A stretch of 64,000 bases of DNA from Marinobacterium jannaschii DSM 6295 (GCF_000620085.1 NZ_JHVJ01000005.1:124001-188000), one strand, 5' to 3'. Positions 47,103 through 55,173 are shown, counted from the stretch's first letter. The notes: generated by a model not told the origin, from the sequence alone. Made by a program: numbers and translations.

Positions 47103-47503
47103 ACAAGCTGAAGAGTTCTAAACCAGGACTGGGGGCAGCAGTTGAAGGTAAAGCGCTGGTGCTGAAATGCGCCTTTTCCGCCCGTTATGACCTGGACGTC
47201 AAGACCGGCAAATTCCTTCGCCCCGGCCTCGCTACGGAAGATGCCTGCGTCGCAGGAAAAATCCTGATCGCTGACCGCGCCAAGGGCGGTGTAGCCAGCT
47301 CATGGCTGCTTCGTGAGATGGTTCGCCTTGGTACTGCGCCAGCCGCGCTGGTATTTAACAACGCGGGGCCGGTAATGGTGCAGGCTGCTGCCTTTGCGGG
47401 CATCTCGCTGCTGGATGGATTTGAAGAAGATGTGACCGAAGTACTGACTCAAGACCAACAGCTTTGGCTAGATCCGGCCAATCGGGAAATTGTTGCCGAA
47501 TAA
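47099..47503 (+). CDS. Aconitase X, swivel (small) subunit
   Basis: A 134-residue AcnX small subunit (DUF126). The core GKALVLKCAFSARYDLDVKTG, RPGLATEDACVAGKILIADRAKGGVASSWLLREMVRLGTAPAALVFNNAGPVMVQAA-type sequence (shown here as motif stretches KGGVASSW and FNNAGPVM) is the mobile swivel domain that closes over the large subunit. The ATG at 47099 overlaps the large-subunit stop (ATGA). It ends just ahead of a hairpin terminator, so lactonase-AcnX large-AcnX small make one unit. Confidence 0.9.
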   Translation: MNKLKSSKPGLGAAVEGKALVLKCAFSARYDLDVKTGKFLRPGLATEDACVAGKILIADRAKGGVASSWLLREMVRLGTAPAALVFNNAGPVMVQAAAFAGISLLDGFEEDVTEVLTQDQQLWLDPANREIVAE

Positions 47504-47525
47504 ACTTGTCAGCTCTCGAATACAG

Positions 47526-47546
47526 AACCCGGCTACAAGCCGGGTT
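47526..47546. terminator. Hairpin terminator after aconitase X
   Basis: AACCCGGCT-ACA-AGCCGGGTT: a perfect nine-pair stem starting 22 bases after the AcnX small-subunit stop, followed by TATC. It also lies 18 bases past the stop of a possible minus-strand small gene and may serve both. Confidence 0.75.
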
Positions 47547-47564
47547 TATCTATGCTAAGCCCAT

Positions 47565-47699
47565 CTATTTCCGTCGGATAGCGATCTTCCGTCCGATGCT
47601 TTCAGGCCTCGGGATTCCGGCATGTTTTGCCTCCAGACGTTCAACATTAGCCCGAATGGCCTCGGGAAATTCACAGCCCTTGCGTGCTTTCCCAGCCAT
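47565..47699 (-). CDS. Possible small basic protein, 44 residues
   Basis: A 44-residue frame beginning MAGKARKGCEFPEA and ending GRKIAIRRK, rich in Arg/Lys and predicted helical (AIRANVERLEAKHAG). A gagg sits six bases before the ATG, and a hairpin follows the stop closely. These signs, and amino acid composition unlike random sequence, argue for a real gene or the end of one. No family is recognised. It overlaps the edge of the LysR remnant, so it may belong to a decayed region. Confidence 0.35.
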   Translation of the reverse strand: MAGKARKGCEFPEAIRANVERLEAKHAGIPRPESIGRKIAIRRK

Positions 47700-47722
47700 C
47701 CATCACCTCAGCGATACAGGGT

Positions 47723-48032
47723 TGGAGCAAACCTTAGATACCACGTTGTTTGTCCGTCATCCCAGGGGGGCAATACCCACCCGTGATGCGGATACCTTGT
47801 ATATGATGTCTAAAGAGCTCACTGAGCGTGAAAAGTCGATCAAAGCAAGGTCACACTACGACCGCTGATTCCGGAAAAGTGGATGTCATTTGGCTTGCTG
47901 TTGCCACAGCAACGGGAGCAGTCCGAAAGCGTAAACCGGCTTATCAAGCTGTTTCGAGCACGCGCTCGAGTCCTTGCGGATGGGGATCAAAATATTGCCG
48001 TGGTAAATAGGGATGACCAGCAGTCACCCTGA
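47723..48032 (+). pseudogene. Degraded LysR-type regulator remnant
   Basis: The frame from 47723 reads LEQTLDTTLFVRHPRGAIPTRDADTLY, the wing and turn that follow the recognition helix of LysR proteins (LE..L...LF.R..RG...T), and IHHL just before it fits the helix. It closes after 145 bases. In another frame, 47850-48032 reads VTLRPLIPEKWMSFGLLLPQQ and SESVNRLIKLFRARARVLA, matching the end of a LysR effector domain. About 150 residues between them are missing. It appears to be a regulator lost by internal deletion. Confidence 0.55.
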
Positions 48033-48061
48033 GTCGTTCTATGCATCCTTAACTGCGGCTT

Positions 48062-48553
48062 TTATCTCAGCAGCGTCTCAGATAGCGTGGTAATTTTGTC
48101 ACCTAGCACGCCGACATTCCTAGCCAGTTCACGGGTGAGATTAAGCAGCAGGATACCGAACGCCTGTGGTAACTCCTCATGCATCTGATAAAACTGGCTG
48201 GATGAGATTTCCAGCAAGATACTCTGCTGCTTGGCGATGGCTGTACCATAACGGTCATGGAGGGCAATCATGCCGGTAAAGCCTACATGTTCTCCCGGCT
48301 GACATAACCGGGTTAACACCAGCTGGTCCTTAAGCGGTCGGCAAGTCGACAGGCTACCTATGAGGACTATATAGAATTCGTTGACACGGTCCCCCGTTTT
48401 GAACAGCATCTCGTCCGCTTCCAACTCAACGATTTTTCCGTTCTCTATTAGCCAGCGCACCGCATCTTCAGGTAAAGCGCCGAATGTCGCTAACTCCCTC
48501 AAGTGCTCTAACGGTAGTTCACTTAGCAATACTTCAGGATCAACGGGTTGCAT
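48062..48553 (-). CDS. Cyclic nucleotide-binding domain protein without DNA-binding domain
   Basis: A 163-residue Crp-like sensory domain. The beta-roll shows IVELEADEMLFKTGDRVNEFYIVLIGSLST and PGEHVGFTGMIALHDRYGTAIAKQQSILLEISSSQF (shown as its two halves), followed by the C-helix. No helix-turn-helix follows, so it is probably a regulatory partner, not a transcription factor. The ATG at 48553 has ggagg six bases upstream; a TTG five codons earlier is less likely. It is about 70 bases downstream of the TauE/SafE gene on the same strand and probably in its operon. Confidence 0.82.
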   Translation of the reverse strand: MQPVDPEVLLSELPLEHLRELATFGALPEDAVRWLIENGKIVELEADEMLFKTGDRVNEFYIVLIGSLSTCRPLKDQLVLTRLCQPGEHVGFTGMIALHDRYGTAIAKQQSILLEISSSQFYQMHEELPQAFGILLLNLTRELARNVGVLGDKITTLSETLLR

Positions 48554-48623
48554 GGTCAACCTCCGCAAGCTCAGGCATTGGATATAGCAAATATAGCAGT
48601 GCTAGTTACCCTGCCCTTCCGTG

Positions 48624-49376
48624 TTAAATCCATAGAGATCCATAAGACTTGTAGAAGAGATTCATTGCGGCCAATGCCATGGCGACACGTACAGCGATGA
48701 ACAGCTTTCCGTCGTCGACTTTACCCATCAGCTTACTCCCCAACAAAGTGCCCACCACTCCCGCAAGCATCATCAGCAAACACACCGTTAACCACTGCTG
48801 CACAGGGAATCCGATGCTGTAAAAGGCGGACAACTTCATCAAGTTCAGCCCCAACATACAGACGGTAATTGAGCCGACAAACTGCAGTTTTTTCAGACTG
48901 AAACGTCCCAGAATGCCAGCCAGAGCAGGCCCTGGTGCGCCAACAAAAAACGAGGTGAATGCCGTAATGGAACCGGCAAAGGACAAACCGATAGCAGAAC
49001 GTCCGACCGGCACACCGTCTGGCTTCCAGGCGGAATAGAGCAAAAAGCAGCCGAGAACCAGGGAGAGCGTGGCGGCGTTGATCTGGTCGAAAACCAGAGC
49101 GGCCACTGCGGTACCTGGAATTGCTCCAAGTAGATACTTCCAACAAAGCGGGTAGTCGGCATGGGGACGATAGATGTACATCCTGGACAATAGCGATCCC
49201 ATCTGAACCATGCCGATGACAGCAATCAGTTCTTTTATCGGCACAAACGCGGATAGCAGGATCACCATAAGTATCCCACCGCCAAAGCCAACCAATGCCG
49301 AAATTATGCCCGCACACAGACTGATAAGTGGGAAGAGAAAGTACTCAGCTCCCAGCCCCCAAAAACTAAAGCTCAT
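48624..49376 (-). CDS. TauE/SafE-family membrane permease
   Basis: A 250-residue permease with about eight transmembrane helices in two repeats, each with the family's GxGGG-like loop (ISALVGFGGGILMV at about 25-38; TSFFVGAPGPALAGI at about 142-156). Members export sulfite, sulfoacetate or other small organic anions. It is divergent from the tct operon and followed by a cyclic-nucleotide-binding-domain gene. With a sulfatase and a sulfolactone-hydrolase-like protein nearby, export of an oxyanion such as sulfite is one idea; the substrate is not shown. Confidence 0.88.
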   Translation of the reverse strand: MSFSFWGLGAEYFLFPLISLCAGIISALVGFGGGILMVILLSAFVPIKELIAVIGMVQMGSLLSRMYIYRPHADYPLCWKYLLGAIPGTAVAALVFDQINAATLSLVLGCFLLYSAWKPDGVPVGRSAIGLSFAGSITAFTSFFVGAPGPALAGILGRFSLKKLQFVGSITVCMLGLNLMKLSAFYSIGFPVQQWLTVCLLMMLAGVVGTLLGSKLMGKVDDGKLFIAVRVAMALAAMNLFYKSYGSLWI

Positions 49377-49538
49377 TTAATGTCATCCGAAATGGGAAAT
49401 TAGGTAGATCGACTCGTCGACAGCGTTCCGCAGACGGCACTCGCCACGGCTAGCTTTTGTCACAGCAACCGCACCGGTAGGTTTGGGGCAGATACCCTAT
49501 CAGGCTATCGAATAGAACTAAGCTTAAAAAATAGGATT

Positions 49539-49558
49539 TAGCGATAGCCGCTATCGCA
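49539..49558. promoter_or_regulatory. Candidate regulator dyad upstream of the tct operon
   Basis: GCGATAG-CCG-CTATCGC with flanking TA and A. The 14-base stretch TAGC-CG-CTATCGCA (49545-49558) matches TAGC-GA-CTATCGCA at 38012-38025 except for the two middle bases. A LysR-type regulator is a likely binder. Confidence 0.55.
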
Positions 49559-49609
49559 TTTTTATATACGCGCAGTGGCCAAAGCATGATGCAAAATATA
49601 TCTATGGAC

Positions 49610-49676
49610 ACAGCCTTCTTATGTCGGGCAGGTAAATAGACGTAGTTGATCTAACGTCTGCAGAAGGCTGTTTTTT
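49610..49676 (+). terminator. Terminator-like hairpin in the tctC leader
   Basis: ACAGCCTTCT (49610-49619) pairs with AGAAGGCTGT (49662-49671) and is followed by TTTTT. An inner stem AGACGT/ACGTCT (49638-49643 / 49654-49659) is nested in it. No plus-strand gene ends nearby, so it may end a short leader or small RNA, or act as an attenuator of the tct operon. Confidence 0.65.
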
Positions 49677-49916
49677 CAGAATTTATAGAACCTGACTTGA
49701 AACAGAAAGAGCGTCGTAGGCGAGACATTTCGGGATATTCAGCAGAAAGTTCAGGTATACGAAAATCCTATACGCCGGATATCAACATAGTATTTCCTGC
49801 GCATTCAACACATTTGCTAGTTTAGAGCCAGTAGCTGGAGAGGCTCCACCGTAGCACGCTCCAGATCTAACCCTTAACCTCTCGGATTAAATAATAATAC
49901 TAAAGGGGATTACTCC

Positions 49917-50864
49917 ATGAAGCTGCGCAAAGCCTTTACGAAAACCGTGTCCTGTCTGGCCCTTGCCCTCGCCGGATCGGCACTCGCCGCAGATTACCCA
50001 GAACGTCCAGTCAACCTGATTGTCGGCTACAAAGCCGGTGGTGGTGTCGATACCTATGCACGCGCGTTGGCCAAAGTTGCTCCAGATCATCTCGATGGCC
50101 AGCCGATTGTCGTGGTAAACAAACCAGGCGGTGGCGGTCTGATCGGCGGGCGCTTTGTTGCCGACCAGCCACCAACAGGCTATTCACTCTATCTGGCGTC
50201 TGCAGGCTCAATGGTGCTACGCAACCTTGCCAAACCACAGGTGGTCTCCACCAATGACTTTAAAATGGTAGCAACTATCGGTGAGCTGACCGCAGGGGTA
50301 TTTGTACCGGCCTCTTCACCGATCAAAACCCTGCCGGAATTGATCGAGAAGATAAAAAGCTCTGGCAATAAAATGCGCTGGGGTCACACCGGTCGCGGCA
50401 ATGTCTGGCATGTGGCGGGCGTTGGCATGATGAAGAAAAATGAGATCAAAGCTAAGGACATTCCATTCAAAGGTGGTTCTGCCGTGCGCTCTGCTCTAAT
50501 TAGCAACCAGATTGACTTCGGCGTAATTGGCGCTCATCTGGGACGCGGCTTTGAGGACGATATTCGCTTGCTTGCAGTGCTGTCGGATCGCCGTCACCCG
50601 GCAGTCCCCGATATCAGTACAGCGGACGAGTTGGGTGTCCCTTTTACCAAGGTATCCTCTCCAATCATCGTCATGGCACCGAAGCGGGTAAAACACGATA
50701 CCATCCAGCAGCTGTCTGATGCCGTATTTGAAATGGTCAGCGACAAAGACTACACCGCAGTGATGGACAAGGCAGGATTACCTGTTGCCAACCTTAATTG
50801 GGCAGACACAGAAGACCTGGTTAGAAACGTTAAGGTCGGCTGGAAGTCTCTGGTAGGTAAATAA
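49917..50864 (+). CDS. tctC: Tripartite tricarboxylate transporter, periplasmic binding protein
   Basis: A 315-residue Bug/TctC-family solute receptor. A signal peptide (about 1-25, TVSCLALALAGSALAA) precedes YPERPVNLIVGYKAGGGVDT, the usual ligand loop; other family segments are VVVNKPGGGGLIGGR and the later FKGGSAVRSALISNQIDFGV. It delivers a carboxylate, often a di- or tricarboxylate, to TctAB. A good Shine-Dalgarno (agggga) precedes the ATG. First gene of tctCBA. Confidence 0.93.
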   Translation: MKLRKAFTKTVSCLALALAGSALAADYPERPVNLIVGYKAGGGVDTYARALAKVAPDHLDGQPIVVVNKPGGGGLIGGRFVADQPPTGYSLYLASAGSMVLRNLAKPQVVSTNDFKMVATIGELTAGVFVPASSPIKTLPELIEKIKSSGNKMRWGHTGRGNVWHVAGVGMMKKNEIKAKDIPFKGGSAVRSALISNQIDFGVIGAHLGRGFEDDIRLLAVLSDRRHPAVPDISTADELGVPFTKVSSPIIVMAPKRVKHDTIQQLSDAVFEMVSDKDYTAVMDKAGLPVANLNWADTEDLVRNVKVGWKSLVGK

Positions 50865-50867
50865 GCA

Positions 50868-51395
50868 ATGAGTACACGCGACCTGAACTACTCAGATCGC
50901 CGGGCGCGCATGACTGCGCGCCACGATCTGGCCACAGGCCTGGTAATCGTGGCTCTGGCGATCTTTCTGTTTGTCGAGTCTTTATCGATTCCTGTGGATC
51001 CGGAAGAACCCGGCTTAAGCTCACGATTCTTCCCCCAGAGCATCTGTGGCCTTATGGCATTACTCGGCACAATTCTGGCGTTTAATGGCGCTCGAGGCCG
51101 AGCAGCTCCAGACGATAAGACAACCTTTGCTGGCAGTGTTTTTGTCCGCAAGGTATTGCCACTATCTGCGCTGAGCTTTGCCTATGTATGGTTGTTTCAA
51201 CTGTTCGGCTATACCACAGCAACATTGATTACGCTCTATATCGCCAGCTACCTGTTTGGCGTGCGCGGCAAGGCATTGGCCCTGCTGTCTCCGATCATGT
51301 CTTTGCTGTTCTATTACCTGTTTTTCGGCCTGATGGGCGTGTTTGAACCGCCGGCAGAGATCTTTGATGTGATGGTTTACCTGAAGGGTTTGTAA
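50868..51395 (+). CDS. tctB: Tripartite tricarboxylate transporter, small membrane subunit
   Basis: A 175-residue TctB-type protein with four predicted transmembrane helices (about 24-42, 60-78, 100-118, 125-165). Sequence similarity in this family is low, but size, topology and position between tctC and tctA identify it. Three bases separate it from tctC. Confidence 0.9.
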   Translation: MSTRDLNYSDRRARMTARHDLATGLVIVALAIFLFVESLSIPVDPEEPGLSSRFFPQSICGLMALLGTILAFNGARGRAAPDDKTTFAGSVFVRKVLPLSALSFAYVWLFQLFGYTTATLITLYIASYLFGVRGKALALLSPIMSLLFYYLFFGLMGVFEPPAEIFDVMVYLKGL

Positions 51396-51406
51396 CGGTA
51401 CCGACT

Positions 51407-52924
51407 ATGGATTTAATTAACGGTTTTATTACGATTTTTTCTCAGCCGATGACCATGTTGTTTATCGTCATGGGCTCGGTACTGGGAGTTGTGGTTGGCG
51501 CTGTACCCGGCCTGACGGCCTCGGCAGCAATCGCGATGTTGGTGCCGATCACCTATTATATCGATCCGCTGTCAGCACTGGCGTTCCTGTACGTGATCGG
51601 TAAGGCAGGTCGCTTCGGAGGCTCTATCTCCGCCATTCTATTCAATACGCCCGGCACCACTGCAGCCGCTGCGACCATCCTGGACGGTCACCCGCTGACC
51701 CAGAAAGGCCAGGCAGGTAAAGCGCTGAAGACGGCCTCCCTGGCGTCGGCGATTGGCGATTTCACCGGTGAGATCCTGCTGATCTGTGGCGCGCTCACCA
51801 TTGCTACCTTTACCAAACAGCTGGGACCGCCAGAGTACTTTGCCATCTATGTCTGTGCCTTCCTGATTATCGGCAGCGTCATATCCAGCTCAGTACTGAA
51901 AGGCATCATCTCGACACTGTTTGGTGCCTCGCTGGCGATGATCGGCCTCGATCCGATTACCTCAGAGCCACGATTCGATTTCGGCATGATTGAGCTGTAC
52001 AACGGCCTCTCGCTGGTGCCTTTATTGATCGGTCTGTTCGTGATTTCCGAGGTATTCACCCAGGCAACCCATAATCACGCCAATGATGGTCATCACGACA
52101 CTGTTAAGGCCAACAACCCGGAGGATAGCCAGCTGTCCTGGAGTGAGGCGAAACGCTGTCTGCCATTTATTGGGAAAGGATCTGCCATCGGCTCCATCGT
52201 CGGCCTGCTACCCGGTGTCGGTTCCGCCGTTGCCTGTTTCGTCGCCTATGGTGAAGGTCGCCGCAAAGCGAAAAACGGCGACAAATGGGGTACAGGTGTT
52301 ATCGAAGGTGTAGCCGCGCCAGAAGCTGCGAACAATGCCGTGTCTGGGCCAAGCATGATCCCACTTCTCGCACTAGGTGTGCCGGGCAGCACCATCGCTG
52401 CGATGCTGCTCGGCGTGTTTATGATCCACGGTATTCAGGTCGGTCCGCAGATCTTCGAAACTTCCGGTGATATCGTATACGGCCTGTTCGCCGCTGGCCT
52501 GATCGGAATCTTGCTTTACTTCCTGATCGGTTGGTTTGGGAGTGCCTTTATCGGTCGCCAGATTGATAAGATCCCTGCCATCATGATCTACCCTTCTATC
52601 CTGGCTGTAGCTTGTGTGTCGGCCTATACAGCGCGCTCAAGCCTGTTTGATGTGGGACTGGCCTGTATATTCGGTGTGATTGGCTATCTGATGCGGGTCA
52701 CGAACCTGAGTACCGCTGCGGCAGTCATCGCATTTGTACTGGCACCCGGCGCTGAGCAGGCTCTGCGTCAGTCCCTGCTGTTAAGCGATGAAGGCTTTGC
52801 AATCTTCTTGGATCGCCCAGTGGCATTGGCTTTCTTCGCCATCCCCGTCTTCGCTATTTCACTGCGCCTTTATTCACGCTTGCGCAGTCAGAAAACTCCA
52901 GCGGAAATGCTCGACTCTGCATAA
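51407..52924 (+). CDS. tctA: Tripartite tricarboxylate transporter, large membrane subunit
   Basis: A 505-residue TctA permease with about 12 transmembrane helices. Both repeat signatures are seen: GAVPGLTASAAIAMLVPITY near the N-terminus and IVGLLPGVGSAVACFVAYGEGRR, plus AAPEAANNAVSGPSMIPLLALGVPGS, highly conserved in the family (shown in parts). It forms the channel for the solute captured by TctC. Followed by a hairpin terminator. Confidence 0.95.
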   Translation: MDLINGFITIFSQPMTMLFIVMGSVLGVVVGAVPGLTASAAIAMLVPITYYIDPLSALAFLYVIGKAGRFGGSISAILFNTPGTTAAAATILDGHPLTQKGQAGKALKTASLASAIGDFTGEILLICGALTIATFTKQLGPPEYFAIYVCAFLIIGSVISSSVLKGIISTLFGASLAMIGLDPITSEPRFDFGMIELYNGLSLVPLLIGLFVISEVFTQATHNHANDGHHDTVKANNPEDSQLSWSEAKRCLPFIGKGSAIGSIVGLLPGVGSAVACFVAYGEGRRKAKNGDKWGTGVIEGVAAPEAANNAVSGPSMIPLLALGVPGSTIAAMLLGVFMIHGIQVGPQIFETSGDIVYGLFAAGLIGILLYFLIGWFGSAFIGRQIDKIPAIMIYPSILAVACVSAYTARSSLFDVGLACIFGVIGYLMRVTNLSTAAAVIAFVLAPGAEQALRQSLLLSDEGFAIFLDRPVALAFFAIPVFAISLRLYSRLRSQKTPAEMLDSA

Positions 52925-52942
52925 GACCCTGTGGCTAAACCT

Positions 52943-52978
52943 GCAGGCTTCTTCCTGATAATGTCGGTAGAAGCCTGC
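52943..52978 (+). terminator. Hairpin terminator after tctA
   Basis: GCAGGCTTCT (52943-52952) pairs perfectly with AGAAGCCTGC (52969-52978) 18 bases after the tctA stop. The downstream run is caatttcctttct, so it is a terminator-like stem of moderate strength, possibly leaving read-through into the sulfatase gene. Confidence 0.65.
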
Positions 52979-53088
52979 CAATTTCCTTTCTAAATTATTA
53001 ACTTCTGGCCCTGCTGAGATCCCTCACTCCGACGCTTTCCCGTATAGAGTGGCTCACCCTGCCAGACAAAAAGCCCAAGGTACGTTCA

Positions 53089-54528
53089 ATGAAAACCAAG
53101 AACATGATCGTCATCATGTCTGACGAACACGCCAACAAGATTATTGGTAGCCACGGCCACCTTTTCATTAAAACTCCCAATATGGACCGCCTGGCCGCAG
53201 AGGGATGTCGCTTTACCTCAGCTTACACCAACTCCCCGATCTGCCTACCCGGACGTGCAGCCTTTGCTACCGGCCGCTATGTCAACGAGACCGGGTACTG
53301 GGATAATGCCCATCCTTATGAGGGTGCTATTGATAGCTGGGGCCACCTAATTCAACGCAAAGGGGTGAAGTCGGTTTCAATCGGCAAGCTGCACTACCGT
53401 AACGAAACCGATGATGTGGGCTTCGACGAGCAGATTCTGCCGATGCATGTAGTCGGCCAGCAAGGCGATATTCTGGGGTCGGTGCGCGATGACCTACCAC
53501 GCCGAATGAAGTGTAAATCCATGTCCGATCAAATTGGCCCAGGTGAGAGCTCTTACACCCAGTACGATCGCAATATTACCGACCTGTCTTGCAAATGGCT
53601 GGATGAAAATGCCAATGAAGGCCCCTTTGTCCTATACATTGGCTTGGTCGCGCCTCACTTCCCGCTGATAGCACCCGAAGCTTTCTATAACTTGTACAAA
53701 GATCTGGATATCCCAATGCCGAAGGCCTACGACATTGCGAAGCGTCCCGACCATGGCTGGCTGAATCAGTGGCGCAAATGCTGGATACACGATGAGTTCT
53801 TCGATGACGAAAAAGTCATCGTGGCACTGAAAAGCTACTATGGCCTCGTCTCCTTCCTCGACGACAATATCGGCAAGATACTGAATGCGCTGCAAGCGAG
53901 CGGCGTCGCGGATGAGACCCAGGTAGTCTATACCTCAGATCACGGTGACAATATGGGCGCTCGCGGACTCTGGGGTAAATCCACCTTCTTCGAGGAAGCT
54001 GCCGGCATTCCAATGATCGCCAAAGGCCCCGACATTAAGCCTGGGACAGTGTGTAAGACGCCAGTATCGCTGGTCGACGTAGCCACTACGATCAGTACAG
54101 AGATGGGCGGAGATACGCCTGACAGCTGGCCGGGCACTTCATTGAATAAACTGGCTTCGGAGCCATACGATCCGGAGCGAGTTGTATTTGCTGAATACCA
54201 TGCGGCTGGCGCTATCAGCGGGGCATTTATGCTGCGCAAAGGACGCTATAAATATATCTACTATGTAGGCTTTGAACCGCAGCTATTTGATGTGATCGCC
54301 GATCCAGAAGAACTGACAGATATAGCAGGGCTTACAGAAAACGAGGCGCTTCTGCAGCAGTTTGAGCAGGAACTTCGCACTATTTGTGATCCCGAGGAAG
54401 TGGATGCCCGCGCCAAGCGTGATCAGAAAAAGCTGGTGGACGAGAATGGTGGTCGAGATGCTATCGTCGCTAAGGGCGGCTTTGGCGCTACTCCAGCACC
54501 GGGACAGGACGCAGAATACCGATCCTAA
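53089..54528 (+). CDS. Type I (formylglycine) sulfatase, cytoplasmic
   Basis: A 479-residue alkaline-phosphatase-fold sulfatase. The residue converted to formylglycine is Cys 52 in ICLPGRAAFATGRY, a C-x-P-x-R motif with Leu and Gly at the variable places. Metal ligands are visible in VIMSDEHANK (Asp/Glu at about 11-12) and the C-terminal YTSDHGDNMGARGLWGK. It resembles choline-sulfatase-type and COG3119 enzymes. There is no signal peptide, so it acts in the cytoplasm. Following the tct genes it may cleave a sulfate ester imported by them. Phosphonate monoesterase activity cannot be ruled out. A formylglycine-generating enzyme must be elsewhere. Confidence 0.9.
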   Translation: MKTKNMIVIMSDEHANKIIGSHGHLFIKTPNMDRLAAEGCRFTSAYTNSPICLPGRAAFATGRYVNETGYWDNAHPYEGAIDSWGHLIQRKGVKSVSIGKLHYRNETDDVGFDEQILPMHVVGQQGDILGSVRDDLPRRMKCKSMSDQIGPGESSYTQYDRNITDLSCKWLDENANEGPFVLYIGLVAPHFPLIAPEAFYNLYKDLDIPMPKAYDIAKRPDHGWLNQWRKCWIHDEFFDDEKVIVALKSYYGLVSFLDDNIGKILNALQASGVADETQVVYTSDHGDNMGARGLWGKSTFFEEAAGIPMIAKGPDIKPGTVCKTPVSLVDVATTISTEMGGDTPDSWPGTSLNKLASEPYDPERVVFAEYHAAGAISGAFMLRKGRYKYIYYVGFEPQLFDVIADPEELTDIAGLTENEALLQQFEQELRTICDPEEVDARAKRDQKKLVDENGGRDAIVAKGGFGATPAPGQDAEYRS

Positions 54529-54713
54529 CACTCGCTAGCTTTCCTCTTTCGGAGCGCCGTTACCTGCGAGGGTTTCGGCCTTCCGGAGCACTCCATCAAA
54601 AGCACTTATATGTATCGGTGCCTGGCCCTTCGCGGACTGGTAGCCTTAGCCAATACTCCCGGCTCATCGTCTTTCACCTGAACTTCACAGCACCGTGAAA
54701 TTACCGCAGCGGT

Positions 54714-54992
54714 TTACTCCGCGTCAGCAAGCTTCTTATCGATGGCGCAGATCTCTTTGTGGGTGCCATCACATAAAGGCGGGGTACCACTATGCTTGCA
54801 CATGCACAGCCAGACATCGCCCTCCTTCTCTGCTTCGAAGACAAGCGGATCAATCCCTGTACCCTGGTGGGAACCATCACAGAACGGTTGAGTTGAAGAC
54901 CGGCCACAGGCGCACCAAACATAAGTCTCGCCTTTATTCAGGTGAACCTTCATTGGGGCGTCCGCCGCGCGATGGACTGGTGATTTGGACAT
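54714..54992 (-). CDS. CDGSH iron-sulfur domain protein with two zinc-finger-like cluster sites
   Basis: A 92-residue small protein with two complete CDGSH motifs, CACGRSSTQPFCDGSH (27-42) and CMCKHSGTPPLCDGTH (about 62-77). Each binds a [2Fe-2S] cluster by three Cys and one His. Role in iron-sulfur or redox balance; cytoplasmic. The start has cggagg at a good distance. Single-gene unit, convergent with the sulfatase. Confidence 0.93.
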   Translation of the reverse strand: MSKSPVHRAADAPMKVHLNKGETYVWCACGRSSTQPFCDGSHQGTGIDPLVFEAEKEGDVWLCMCKHSGTPPLCDGTHKEICAIDKKLADAE

Positions 54993-55173
54993 GATCAGCC
55001 TCCGTCGAGATTAACCGATCACCTGCACAATGGTTAGGTACGAAGCGCCGGGATTAAGCGCCCGGGCGGAGCAATGCTGCGGGTGACTAGTACCCTAAAA
55101 CTAGAAGAGGGTTTAGAGGAGATCAAATCGGCAGGAGATAAACCGGTCGAACGATTGAAACGGAGAGGAGTAA

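Larger units (their letters stand above)
49377..49916. promoter_or_regulatory. Divergent region with dyad and terminator-like leader before tctC
   Basis: About 540 bases with no gene. It contains TAGCGATAGCCGCTATCGCA (49539-49558), a dyad with seven-base arms whose right part matches the site before the ligase operon, followed by ATTTTTATATA. A long hairpin with a T6 run lies at 49610-49676, still about 240 bases before the tctC start. The rest shows no feature. Confidence 0.6.

Noticed and set aside
47464-47868. 134-residue plus-strand frame after aconitase X
   Set aside because: It crosses a terminator hairpin and only its last part has sense as a LysR fragment; treated as a pseudogene remnant instead.
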